From the NCBI GenBank assembly GCA_002411345.1, contig DHSL01000002.1, positions 1 to 32,546 of the forward strand: a DNA stretch of 32,546 nt. The letters are read 5' to 3'. The notes under the pieces were generated by a model, which was given only the letters and a program-made list of their open reading frames with translations, searched no databases and was not told where the DNA came from. Positions 15,387 to 24,056 of the stretch are shown in pieces. Position 1 is the first letter of the stretch, and each line of letters opens with the position of its first letter. Made by a program: the position numbers and the translations under genes. The stretch is from Bacteroidales bacterium UBA5287. GTDB lineage: Bacteria > Bacteroidota > Bacteroidia > Bacteroidales > Dysgonomonadaceae.

Positions 15387-15965
15387 TTATAAATTGAACG
15401 TCTTATTAACTATCTGTTCAATTATTTCCGGATAATATTTATATTCCAGTGCGTGTACATTTTGCGCCACCTCTTCATAAGTTTGTCCCTTTATTACCGG
15501 GCATTTAGCCTGAAAGATGATTTGCCCTTCATCATATCGTTCATTGACATAATGTATAGTTATTCCCGATTGTGTTTCACCGGCTTCGATGACAGCTTTG
15601 TGCACATGATCGCCATACATTCCTTTTCCTCCAAATTTTGGAAGTAATGCCGGATGTATATTTATTATCTTGTTTGGATATTCTTTCAATATCGGTGTTG
15701 ACAGCTTAATCATGAATCCCGCAAGAACAATAAAATCGACTTTATACTCTTTTAATGTCTTCAGAATCAGCGCACCATCATCAAACTCTGATTTTGAAAA
15801 AGAAAAAGAAGGCACATCAAAATTTGCTGCTCTTTGATGTACATATGCGTTCGATTTATTAGAAAGAACCACAACAACATTAATATTGTTATTTGAGGAA
15901 AAATGGCGGAAAATATTTTCCGCGTTTGTACCATTACCTGAAGCTAAAATTGCTAAATTTGTCAT
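15387..15965 (-). CDS. purN: Phosphoribosylglycinamide formyltransferase
   Basis: A 192-residue GAR transformylase, third step of purine synthesis, moving a formyl group from 10-formyl-tetrahydrofolate to GAR. The N-terminal ASGNGTN phosphate-binding loop, the catalytic set N102 and H104 (INIHPALLP) and D145 (YDEGQII) are all present, and the length is normal for the family. The ATG at 15965 gives the standard MTNLAILASG start. It is divergent from acpP across about 150 bases. Confidence 0.96.
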   Translation of the reverse strand: MTNLAILASGNGTNAENIFRHFSSNNNINVVVVLSNKSNAYVHQRAANFDVPSFSFSKSEFDDGALILKTLKEYKVDFIVLAGFMIKLSTPILKEYPNKIINIHPALLPKFGGKGMYGDHVHKAVIEAGETQSGITIHYVNERYDEGQIIFQAKCPVIKGQTYEEVAQNVHALEYKYYPEIIEQIVNKTFNL

Positions 15966-16058
15966 ACTTATAAGCCATTTTCTGCACACAAAAAGGTAAA
16001 ATGTGCATATTTTTTGAATTTAATGCCTAAAATTTTAGGTGATTAGAGAAATATTACT

Positions 16059-16066
16059 TTACTTTG
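16059..16066 (+). promoter_or_regulatory. Possible -7 element for acpP
   Basis: TTACTTTG resembles the TAnnTTTG element and lies 52 bases before the acpP start. The -33 element is not convincing. Confidence 0.35.
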
Positions 16067-16118
16067 CAATCGCAAAATTAACAATAAATTCTTAATTAAT
16101 AATTTAACATCAAAAGTT

Positions 16119-16355
16119 ATGTCAGAAGTAGCAGAAAGAGTAAAATCAATTATCGTTGATAAATTAGGCGTTGAAGAGACAGAAGTAACTGAAACAGCTA
16201 GCTTCCAAAACGATTTAGGAGCTGATTCTCTTGATACAGTTGAGTTGATTATGGAATTCGAAAAAGAATTCAACATCTCTATTCCTGATGATCAAGCTGA
16301 AAAAATCGCTACAGTAGGCGATGCAGTTTCTTACGTAGAAGAGCATTCTAAATAA
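16119..16355 (+). CDS. acpP: Acyl carrier protein
   Basis: A 78-residue acidic acyl carrier protein. The phosphopantetheine attachment serine is S37 in the invariant GADSLDTVEL motif. It carries growing acyl chains in type II fatty acid synthesis and also supplies lipid A synthesis. It is followed after 19 bases by fabF, and the pair with rnc forms a conserved operon. Confidence 0.98.
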   Translation: MSEVAERVKSIIVDKLGVEETEVTETASFQNDLGADSLDTVELIMEFEKEFNISIPDDQAEKIATVGDAVSYVEEHSK

Positions 16356-16374
16356 ATTCTATATTAATAGATTT

Positions 16375-17637
16375 ATGGAATTAAAAAGAGTAGTAGTAAC
16401 AGGTCTTGGCGCTATCACACCTTTAGGACATGATGTTGCTTCCACATGGGAGAATATTTTGGCAGGTAAAAGTGGTGCAGGACCTATTACTCTTTTCGAT
16501 GCCTCTCAATTTAAGACCCAGTTTGCGTGCGAGGTTAAAGATTTTGATCCTACCAAATATATTGAAAAGAAAGATGTTAGGAAATACGACCGATATGCTC
16601 AATTAGCTATGGCCGCTGCTGATGAAGCAATGTCTGACTCGAAACTGGATCTGGAAGTAGAGGATTGTAATCGAATTGGCGTGGTGTTTGCATCAGGTAT
16701 CGGTGGTATTAAAACATTTGAGGAAGAAGTTTCAGGTTATTATCTGGAAAAGGACAAAGGGCCTCGATTCAACCCGTTTTTTATTCCGAAAATGATTTCA
16801 GATATTGCCGCTGGACATATTGCTATTAAATATGGTTTTCACGGACCTAATTATGCTACAGTGTCTGCTTGTGCGTCATCCACTCATGCTATAGGAGAAG
16901 CGTTCAACTTAATCCGTTTAGGCAAAGCAAATGTGATTTTCGCAGGAGGAGCAGAGGCAACAATTTGTCCATCATCAGTTGGAGGATTTAATGCATTACA
17001 TGCATTGTCCACTCGCAATGATTCCCCAGAAACAGCATCAAGACCATTTACCGCAAGTCGCGACGGCTTTGTGATTGGTGAAGGAGCTGCGACACTTGTA
17101 TTGGAAGAACTGGATCATGCAATTGCAAGAGGAGCACATATTTATGCGGAAGTTGTTGGTGAAGGCATGTCAGCCGACGCCTATCACATGACTGCATCTC
17201 ATCCTGATGGATTAGGCGCTAAGTTAGTGATGCAAAACGCATTAAATGACGCGAATATGCAACCGGAAGAAATTGATTATATCAATGTTCACGGTACATC
17301 AACATCAGTAGGTGATTCTTCAGAAGTGAAAGCTATTCAAGCAGTTTTTGGAGAACATGCATACGATCTTAATATCAGCTCAACCAAATCGATGACAGGT
17401 CATCTATTAGGAGCAACAGGAGCTATGGAGGCTATCTTCTGTATTTTAGCTATTAGAGATCAAATCGTTCCTCCTACAATCAACTTCACAGAAGATGATA
17501 AAGACCCTGAAATAGATTATAATCTAAATTTCACATTCAACAAAGCTCAAAATAAAAAGATACGAGCTGCGTTATCTAATACTTTTGGCTTTGGTGGACA
17601 CAATTCAAGTGTTATACTTAAGCAATTCAACAAATAG
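16375..17637 (+). CDS. fabF: 3-oxoacyl-[acyl-carrier-protein] synthase II
   Basis: A 420-residue beta-ketoacyl-ACP synthase II, the condensing enzyme of fatty acid elongation. The catalytic triad is C166 (VSACASSTHA), H306 (INVHGTSTSVGD) and H343 (KSMTGHLLGATGA). The N-terminal RVVVTGLGAITPLG and the C-terminal NTFGFGGHNSSVIL are as expected, and the length is full. It lies between acpP and rnc on one transcript. Confidence 0.98.
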   Translation: MELKRVVVTGLGAITPLGHDVASTWENILAGKSGAGPITLFDASQFKTQFACEVKDFDPTKYIEKKDVRKYDRYAQLAMAAADEAMSDSKLDLEVEDCNRIGVVFASGIGGIKTFEEEVSGYYLEKDKGPRFNPFFIPKMISDIAAGHIAIKYGFHGPNYATVSACASSTHAIGEAFNLIRLGKANVIFAGGAEATICPSSVGGFNALHALSTRNDSPETASRPFTASRDGFVIGEGAATLVLEELDHAIARGAHIYAEVVGEGMSADAYHMTASHPDGLGAKLVMQNALNDANMQPEEIDYINVHGTSTSVGDSSEVKAIQAVFGEHAYDLNISSTKSMTGHLLGATGAMEAIFCILAIRDQIVPPTINFTEDDKDPEIDYNLNFTFNKAQNKKIRAALSNTFGFGGHNSSVILKQFNK

Positions 17638-17638
17638 T

Positions 17639-18460
17639 GTGAGAAAATTAATAAAGAGGATTAAGGCCTTTCCAAATAAAGGGAAGGAACCTTACCTCTC
17701 TTTCGCAAATATAGTCGGTTTCACACCCGACCGCATTGATCTATATAAGGAAGCTGTAATCCATAGATCATCATCAATCCGAACCTCATCAGGTAAGTGG
17801 ATAAACAACGAACGTCTTGAATTTTTAGGCGATGCAGTACTCGATTGCATAGTAGGTGACATTCTCTTCAAGCGCTTTATTGATAAGAAAGAAGGTTTTC
17901 TAACGAGTATGCGTTCACGTATTGTTCAGCGAGAAACGTTGAATAAGCTTGCCATTGAGTTAGGATTGGACAAACTGATTGTTTCATCTACACGTAATTT
18001 AGCACACAACACAAATATTTATGGTGATGCGTTGGAAGCACTTATAGGTGCAATTTATCTCGACCAGGGATACCGCGTTGCCAAAGGCTTTGTCTTCGAG
18101 AAACTTATCAAACAACATTTGAATATTGAGTCCGTTATCAAGACAGAGGTAGATTTCAAGTCACGTTTAATTGAGTGGGGTCAGAAGAATAAGGTAGAAG
18201 TCAAATTTGAAGTTATTGAATCTTCGTTTGACGAACAAAACAATCCAATTTTTGAATCACATGTATTTGTAGGAGGTGAGGATATTGGTTCCGGCAATGG
18301 ATATTCCAAAAAGGAATCACATCAAATGGCCGCAAAAGAGGGATTAGAAAATATAAGAAGAGACAAGAAATTACTAGAGCGTCTTTTAGATACAGCAAAA
18401 AAAGAATTCTCCGATATACAACCTGAGCAAGATCAAGAAATTGACGAGCAGGAAATATAA
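17639..18460 (+). CDS. rnc: Ribonuclease III
   Basis: A 273-residue RNase III that cleaves double-stranded RNA in rRNA and mRNA processing. The nuclease signature NERLEFLGDAVLD is at about residues 60-72, with a second acidic motif (YGDALEALIGAIYLD) near 129-143. A double-stranded RNA-binding domain follows (about 165-240), then an acidic tail rich in E, D and Q. The start is taken as GTG at 17639, one base after the fabF stop, because it gives the usual short basic leader before YLSF; no ATG fits. This tight spacing implies translational coupling with fabF. Confidence 0.93.
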   Translation: MRKLIKRIKAFPNKGKEPYLSFANIVGFTPDRIDLYKEAVIHRSSSIRTSSGKWINNERLEFLGDAVLDCIVGDILFKRFIDKKEGFLTSMRSRIVQRETLNKLAIELGLDKLIVSSTRNLAHNTNIYGDALEALIGAIYLDQGYRVAKGFVFEKLIKQHLNIESVIKTEVDFKSRLIEWGQKNKVEVKFEVIESSFDEQNNPIFESHVFVGGEDIGSGNGYSKKESHQMAAKEGLENIRRDKKLLERLLDTAKKEFSDIQPEQDQEIDEQEI

Positions 18461-18498
18461 CCGGAGAATACGGAACTATCAATACTATTTATAAACTT

Positions 18499-19515
18499 TT
18501 ATATTCCAAAGGAGATTCCCATACTTTTTCCTTGAACAACAAGTGGAGTATCCGGTGTTACAAGTTTAAGTTTTCCTGCCACTTCTTTCAGTGGAATATC
18601 CGTGATTTTTCCATCAACTCTTGCGACCATTCGTCCGAATAATCCTTCATGAATAAGATAAGCGGCATGTCCACCAAAAAGTGTACCTAAAGTTCTGTCA
18701 AAAGGAGAAGGAGATCCACCGCGCTGAACATATCCAAGTACTGTTTCACGCGTTTCGAATCCTGAACGTTTAGCGATCTCATTAGCAAAGTATATAGCTG
18801 CCCTTTCGTTACTGTTCTTTATTTCTATTCCTTCAGCAACAGCCACAATTGAATAAGCTTTTCCCTCTTCCGAACGATGTTTTATCTTATCGATCACTAC
18901 ATCCATGTTGTACCCTAATTCGGGTAAGATAATGATATCCGCTCCAGAAGCCATTCCTGCATATAAAGTAATCCATCCGGCATGATGTCCCATCATTTCG
19001 ATGACCATGACACGTCGATGCGAACTTGCTGTTGAGTGAAGACGGTCAATTGCTTCCGTTGCGATATTAACAGCCGTATCGAAACCAAATGTAATATCCG
19101 TTCCATACACATCGTTATCGATAGTTTTTGGAATTCCTATGACATTCAGTCCCAGTTCAGAAAGCATATAAGCTGTTTTCTGTGTTCCATTTCCTCCAAT
19201 GCACACCAAACATTCCAGTCCCAGTTCCTGATAACATTGTTTAATTTGCATTTGATCTTTAGCATCCGGTGAAGAAATCATTTTTCTAAAATTCTTTTCC
19301 CTTGCTGTACCGAGGATTGTTCCCCCAAGATTTAGTATATTTGAAAGCGAAGCATCTGTGAGTTCAACGGTATCTTTCTCCAAAAGACCTGAAAAACCGT
19401 TAAGGATTCCGATCACTTCCATTCCATAATTTTTAATGGCTGTTTTACCCACGCCACGTATAGTGGCGTTTATGCCCGGAGCATCACCTCCTGAAGTAAG
19501 AATTCCGATTTTCAT
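18499..19515 (-). CDS. pfkA: 6-phosphofructokinase, unusual active-site type
   Basis: A 338-residue phosphofructokinase of the PfkA superfamily (fructose 6-phosphate to fructose 1,6-bisphosphate). Present are the N-terminal ILTSGGDAPGIN loop, PKTIDND with catalytic D133, MMGHHAGW, and GYVQRGGSPSPFDR. Two positions that decide the phosphoryl donor are mixed. The loop reads GGNGT (N109, G110), where E. coli has GGDGS, so the usual Asp is Asn while the following Gly is ATP-type. K130 in PKTIDND is the residue usual in pyrophosphate-dependent and group III enzymes, where E. coli has Gly. It probably uses ATP but the donor should be treated as open. It is convergent with rnc. Confidence 0.92.
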   Translation of the reverse strand: MKIGILTSGGDAPGINATIRGVGKTAIKNYGMEVIGILNGFSGLLEKDTVELTDASLSNILNLGGTILGTAREKNFRKMISSPDAKDQMQIKQCYQELGLECLVCIGGNGTQKTAYMLSELGLNVIGIPKTIDNDVYGTDITFGFDTAVNIATEAIDRLHSTASSHRRVMVIEMMGHHAGWITLYAGMASGADIIILPELGYNMDVVIDKIKHRSEEGKAYSIVAVAEGIEIKNSNERAAIYFANEIAKRSGFETRETVLGYVQRGGSPSPFDRTLGTLFGGHAAYLIHEGLFGRMVARVDGKITDIPLKEVAGKLKLVTPDTPLVVQGKSMGISFGI

Positions 19516-19635
19516 AGATGCAGTTTTTTAATGATCAATATTCATACAAAGAAAATAAAAAAGGAGAGAAAAACAGTAAATACGATAATTTATTTTCAAA
19601 AAAACAATAGCGAATAAATCACTTGTCGCAATGAA

Positions 19636-20772
19636 TCAAGGTTTATTCTGTAATGTTTTCCAGATCACTTGCGCCGCATTATCAGAGGCATCAGTATTTC
19701 CAAGTATTTTGCGCATTTCAGAATAGTTATCCAGCATGATTTGTCGATAGTCATTTACTTTTAAAATACGATATAACTCTTCGCGAATATTCTCAATATT
19801 GAAGTATTTAGCAAACAATTCCCTCACCACTTCTTTACCACTTATCAAATTGACTAAAGAAATGTAAGGAATGTGAAAGATATGTTTGAATCCCCAATAA
19901 GAAAGTTTTGGCAACGGTGTTTTGTAGCACACCACCTGAGGCACATTCAGCAGAGCCGTTTCCAGTGTAGCCGTTCCTGAAGTAACCAATGCAGCCTTCG
20001 ATTGTGCGAGTATGCGATATGTTTGTCCGAAAAAAACTGACACAGGAAAACCTTGAATATATGTATTATATACTGAGCGTTCGATGCTTGGTACACCTGC
20101 TATAACAATTTGATATTCATCAAAATCTTTGACACTTTGGAGCATTGCAGGTAAGTTATCAGCTATCTCATTTTTACGGCTTCCCGCCAGCAAGGCAATT
20201 ATAGGTTTATTTGGCAAATCATTATCAGCAATAAACTCATTGAAAGATTCGTTTTTATAATCCCGTTCATCAATTTCATTTACTGAAGGATTGCCAACAT
20301 AATGCACAGAATAGTTATGTTTTTTAAAGAAATCCACTTCAAAAGGTAAGATGCAAAGCATATGATCAACATATTTTTTAAACAATTTGACGCGATATGT
20401 TTTCCATGCCCACACTTTTGGTGATATGTAGTAATAAACCGGAATTTGAAGATTTGTTTTTACATACTTTGCAATTTTGAGATTAAAACCAGGATAATCG
20501 ACAAGAATAATTGCATCCGGTTTATATTGCGCTATGTCTTTCTTGCAAAGTTTTAGATTATTCAAAATGGCACGTGCATGAGTAATAACCGGTATAATTC
20601 CCATGTATGCCATTTCGCGATAATGTTTTACCAGCGTACCTCCCTGAGCTTGCATAAGATCACCTCCAAAAAACCGATATTCGGAATTCGGATATAATTT
20701 TTTCAGAGACTTCATCAAAATTGATGCATGTAAATCTCCGGAAGCTTCACCGGCAATCAAGTAAAATCTCAT
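19636..20772 (-). CDS. lpxB: Lipid-A-disaccharide synthase
   Basis: A 378-residue GT19 glycosyltransferase that joins UDP-diacylglucosamine and lipid X to form the lipid A disaccharide on the inner face of the inner membrane. Family motifs visible are IAGEASGDLHA near the start, FFGGDLMQAQGG, VDYPGFNLKIAKY, YYISPKVWAWK, LLAGSRKNEI and TSGTATLETALL. The length is normal. It starts 22 bases after the surE stop, so surE and lpxB are cotranscribed, a pairing common in Bacteroidota. Confidence 0.97.
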   Translation of the reverse strand: MRFYLIAGEASGDLHASILMKSLKKLYPNSEYRFFGGDLMQAQGGTLVKHYREMAYMGIIPVITHARAILNNLKLCKKDIAQYKPDAIILVDYPGFNLKIAKYVKTNLQIPVYYYISPKVWAWKTYRVKLFKKYVDHMLCILPFEVDFFKKHNYSVHYVGNPSVNEIDERDYKNESFNEFIADNDLPNKPIIALLAGSRKNEIADNLPAMLQSVKDFDEYQIVIAGVPSIERSVYNTYIQGFPVSVFFGQTYRILAQSKAALVTSGTATLETALLNVPQVVCYKTPLPKLSYWGFKHIFHIPYISLVNLISGKEVVRELFAKYFNIENIREELYRILKVNDYRQIMLDNYSEMRKILGNTDASDNAAQVIWKTLQNKP

Positions 20773-20794
20773 TTCGTTGATAAATTATTTATCA

Positions 20795-21559
20795 TTAGAA
20801 TTTCCATTTTTGAAGTTCAGGAATAAATTCATAAGCAGTCATATCGATTTTTACCGGTACAATAGATGCAAAATTATTAGCTAAAGCCCATTCATCGGTA
20901 CTTTCATCTTCCTCTGCCCTATTTTCAAACTTACCAGTCAGCCAATAGATATTTCTACCAGCAGCATCTTTTGATTTGAAAAACTCATCGACCCATTTTC
21001 CCGGTGTTTGTTTAGATATCTTTATTCCTTTGACTTCACCTTTTGGAACGTTCACATTTAAACAAATAGAATCAGGCAATCCTTTTTGCAAAACTTGTTC
21101 TGCTATATCATGTGCAACTTTTTGCGCGCCAGTGAAATCAGCGTCAGGATAGAAATCCGTAAGTGATATTCCGAAAGAAGGAACACCAAAAATGCACCCT
21201 TCAATTGCTGCGCCCATGGTTCCTGAATACAAGACACTTATTGCAGCATTTGAGCCATGATTTATACCAGAAACCACAAGATTCGGTTTACGTTCAAGAT
21301 AATTATTAAATGCAAGTTTTACACAGTCAACCGGTGTACCATTGCAGATATAAGTAGTCACATTATCTTCAGTATTTATAAGTCGCGCCCTAAGCGGGAT
21401 TGCTGATGTTATAGCACTTGACATTCCAGATTGGTGTTGAGATGGTGCAAAGACAACGATATCCCCCAAATCTTTTAATGCATTAACTAACGATTGAATT
21501 CCTCTTGCTTGATAGCCATCGTCATTCGTAATGAGAATGAGTGGTTTCTGTGAGCTCAT
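20795..21559 (-). CDS. surE: 5'-nucleotidase SurE
   Basis: A 254-residue SurE survival-type phosphatase that removes phosphate from nucleoside 5'-monophosphates and related compounds. The metal site is visible as N12-D13-D14 (ITNDDG), the serine segment APSQHQSGMSSAIT, and N in SGINHGSN. It is the first gene of the surE-lpxB pair. A TATATTTG -7 box and a 16-base palindrome lie just upstream. Confidence 0.96.
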   Translation of the reverse strand: MSSQKPLILITNDDGYQARGIQSLVNALKDLGDIVVFAPSQHQSGMSSAITSAIPLRARLINTEDNVTTYICNGTPVDCVKLAFNNYLERKPNLVVSGINHGSNAAISVLYSGTMGAAIEGCIFGVPSFGISLTDFYPDADFTGAQKVAHDIAEQVLQKGLPDSICLNVNVPKGEVKGIKISKQTPGKWVDEFFKSKDAAGRNIYWLTGKFENRAEEDESTDEWALANNFASIVPVKIDMTAYEFIPELQKWKF

Positions 21560-21594
21560 ATTTAATTGTTTATTATGTTTTGTTATATAAACAA

Positions 21595-21627
21595 CAAATA
21601 TAAGAAAAAATGGTCAATCAATTGACC
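21595..21627 (-). promoter_or_regulatory. surE promoter -7 box with upstream palindrome
   Basis: On the minus strand TATATTTG (21602-21595) is a -7 match 36 bases before surE. GGTCAAT-CA-ATTGACC (21612-21627) is a perfect seven-base inverted repeat lying where the spacer and -33 region would be, so it is a candidate operator. It could also act on the divergent alkaline phosphatase gene. Confidence 0.45.
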
Positions 21628-21735
21628 TCATTCTGAATACAAATGCATAAAACAAAAAACTTATTTAAAATGTAACAACATATTATTATCTTTACGCGTT
21701 CTAAATAACATTTAAATAAAAAACTATAGATAAAT

Positions 21736-23364
21736 ATGATGAAACTACGATTATTCCTATGTCTGCTGTTGGTTTCAATTATTGCTGCAGCACAAACACC
21801 ACAAACAGTTAAGAATGTAATTATCATGATTCCCGATGGAACATCAATTGGAGTTTATTCTGCAGCCAGATGGTACAAATATTACAATAAGATGGGGGAA
21901 AGTTTAAATATTGACCCTTTCATTTCCGGAACAGTTACTTCTCACTCATCAAATGCACCGATTGGAGATTCAGCTCCCACCAGTTCAGCCTATGCGACCG
22001 GAGTTTTGTCTCAAACAGGAAATGTTGCTATTCATCCAGTTGCAACAGAAAATGATATTTATCCAGTTGACACAACCCGTACTTATCAACCAGCTGCAAC
22101 TATTTTGGAAGCGATGAAAATTGAAAAAGGTAAAGCTACCGGGCTTGTAGTCACGTGTGAATTTCCCCATGCGACCCCAGCCGATTTTTCTTCACACTAT
22201 TATAACAGAGGCAACTATAAAGCAATAGCTCCCCAAATCGCCTACCAGAACCTGGATGTTCTTTTTGGCGGAGGTACAAGTATTGTGACCGAAGATATGG
22301 AAAATCATTTCAAGAATAACGGTACAACATATTTGCAAAACGACAAAAATGGCATGCTAAATTACGATAAAAATGGAAAGATTTGGGCCCTTTTTGGCGA
22401 AAAAGCTTTGCCATACGATTTAGATCGCAATCCTGAAAAAGTGCCATCAATAGCAGAAATGACAAGTAAAGCAATTGAGATTTTATCTAAAGATGAAGAC
22501 GGTTTTTTCTTAATGGTTGAAGGAAGTCAAGTTGATTGGGCTGCTCATGCAAATGACCCAGCTGCCATTATCACCGAGTTTCTTGCTTTTGACGAAGCCG
22601 TGGGTAAAGTAATGGAATTTGCTAAAAAGAATGGTGAAACAGCTGTTATTATAGCATCAGATCATGGAAACAGTGGTTTCACAATTGGTACTAGTAAATG
22701 TTCAGGTTACGACAAGTTAAGCATTGATCAACTATTTGGGAATGTTTCACAATATAAATTGTCAGCAAACGGCATTGAATCAATGCTTTTGAAGACGAAG
22801 CCCGAAAATATTAAAAGTGAATTCAAGAAATACACCGGTATTGATTTAACTGACGAAGAGCTTCAACAACTATTATCATCAAGTAATTACAAAGAAGGCG
22901 ACTACACAAAAGTAGGCACAACTCAAAATATGGTGCATACAATTGTCAGCATCCTCAACTCACGAACTTGTTTTGGTTATACAACCGGTGGTCACACAGG
23001 CGAAGAGTTGATACTTTCTTCGTACCATCCACAAGGTGATGTTTTAAAAGGACATGTAAGGAACGTTGATTTAAACAAGTATCTGTTTAATGTTGGTGGT
23101 CTCCAGAAACCCCTTCAACAATTATCTGACGAGCTTTTTGCTAAGCACAGTGAAGTTTTCAACGGTATGAAATACAGTATTGACAAACAGAATCCAGACT
23201 TCCCTGTTCTTATAGTAAAAAAGGGCAAAAAGACATTAGAAGTAAAAGCTTTTTCATCAGTAGCAAAGCTCAACGGTAAACCATTTGATCTTGGTTCTGT
23301 TGTAGTTTACATTGACAAAAACAACACCTTCTATCTACCAGCAAACCTTGCTGACAGATTATAA
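21736..23364 (+). CDS. Secreted alkaline phosphatase
   Basis: A 542-residue exported alkaline phosphatase. The signal peptide (about 1-20, ending AAAQ) precedes the catalytic fold. Metal and nucleophile residues are D34 (IPDGTS), D78 and nucleophile S79 (GDSAPTSSAYATG), E in MVEGSQVDWAAHAND, DH in IASDHGNSG and H in TGGHTGEE. A region of about 100 residues is inserted between the last two motifs. The enzyme releases phosphate from diverse monoesters in the periplasm. It is transcribed alone, between surE and a bidirectional terminator. The pho regulation usual for such genes cannot be confirmed here. Confidence 0.95.
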   Translation: MMKLRLFLCLLLVSIIAAAQTPQTVKNVIIMIPDGTSIGVYSAARWYKYYNKMGESLNIDPFISGTVTSHSSNAPIGDSAPTSSAYATGVLSQTGNVAIHPVATENDIYPVDTTRTYQPAATILEAMKIEKGKATGLVVTCEFPHATPADFSSHYYNRGNYKAIAPQIAYQNLDVLFGGGTSIVTEDMENHFKNNGTTYLQNDKNGMLNYDKNGKIWALFGEKALPYDLDRNPEKVPSIAEMTSKAIEILSKDEDGFFLMVEGSQVDWAAHANDPAAIITEFLAFDEAVGKVMEFAKKNGETAVIIASDHGNSGFTIGTSKCSGYDKLSIDQLFGNVSQYKLSANGIESMLLKTKPENIKSEFKKYTGIDLTDEELQQLLSSSNYKEGDYTKVGTTQNMVHTIVSILNSRTCFGYTTGGHTGEELILSSYHPQGDVLKGHVRNVDLNKYLFNVGGLQKPLQQLSDELFAKHSEVFNGMKYSIDKQNPDFPVLIVKKGKKTLEVKAFSSVAKLNGKPFDLGSVVVYIDKNNTFYLPANLADRL

Positions 23365-23417
23365 TGCATACATATATTAAAAACTTCAAAACAGTAAGCT
23401 CGTTTTGATCCTATAAA

Positions 23418-23453
23418 TTAAAAGAGGGAAGATTTAAATCTTCCCTCTTTTAA
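23418..23453. terminator. Bidirectional rho-independent terminator
   Basis: A perfect palindrome with arms TTAAAAGAGGGAAGATTT and AAATCTTCCCTCTTTTAA. The GC-rich core with A-run before and T-run after on both strands serves the convergent alkaline phosphatase and DUF4251 genes. Confidence 0.93.
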
Positions 23454-23470
23454 TAACATTTGAAGTTCAG

Positions 23471-23974
23471 TTACTTTTCTTTTTCATCTGCAATTCTTCC
23501 ACTAAAAGAAATCGGTTGACGATTAAAATCCTGTACGAACAACCTTGTATTTCCGTTTTCCCAAATTTCGAACTGCAGTAACAATTGCCTGCCTGCATCA
23601 TTTATTTTTATATCCACCAACCATTTATCAGCTTTTTTCCCTTTTGTCACCTTATAATCAAAGTCCTTGCTTAGAAACTGTATTCCCCCTTCAAGTGGGT
23701 TTGTGGGAGCAACATATACACGTCCGAAGTAAGGCAAATAAGCGTCCACCGTATCTTTTGACACTTTAACATCATAAAAAGGACTCAAATACATAGATTT
23801 ATATCCTGTTGGATAAACATAATCTGCTTCGAAGGTGAAGTTCTGATCTTCTACCTGTTGAGCTATACCTGCAGCAATGGCTGCTTTTTCAGCTGCCGTT
23901 TGTTTTGTTCCACATGCAGAAACAATTAAAACGACGATAGATAATGCTAATGCGATTTTCAGTATCTTCTTCAT
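23471..23974 (-). CDS. DUF4251 lipoprotein
   Basis: A 167-residue lipoprotein with signal peptide (KKILKIALALSIVVLIV) and lipobox VSAC, C21. The body matches the DUF4251 pattern: NFTFEADYVYPTG, then YLPYFGRVYVAP, then GGIQFLSKDFDY, and a closing NRQPISFSGRI. The family is restricted to Bacteroidota and has no established function; it is predicted to be a beta-rich envelope protein. It lies 82 bases downstream of ligA on the same strand. Confidence 0.9.
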   Translation of the reverse strand: MKKILKIALALSIVVLIVSACGTKQTAAEKAAIAAGIAQQVEDQNFTFEADYVYPTGYKSMYLSPFYDVKVSKDTVDAYLPYFGRVYVAPTNPLEGGIQFLSKDFDYKVTKGKKADKWLVDIKINDAGRQLLLQFEIWENGNTRLFVQDFNRQPISFSGRIADEKEK

Positions 23975-24056
23975 TGTTCTTTATTTTTTATATTATTAAA
24001 ACAATGATACCTAGCGATTTGTTGTGTAAAGAAAAAACAATTCTTGATAAATATGA

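Noticed and set aside
18499..19515. Calling the phosphofructokinase pyrophosphate-dependent
   Set aside because: Only the Lys of PKTIDND points that way; the first donor position is Gly, not the Asp of pyrophosphate enzymes, so the donor is left open.
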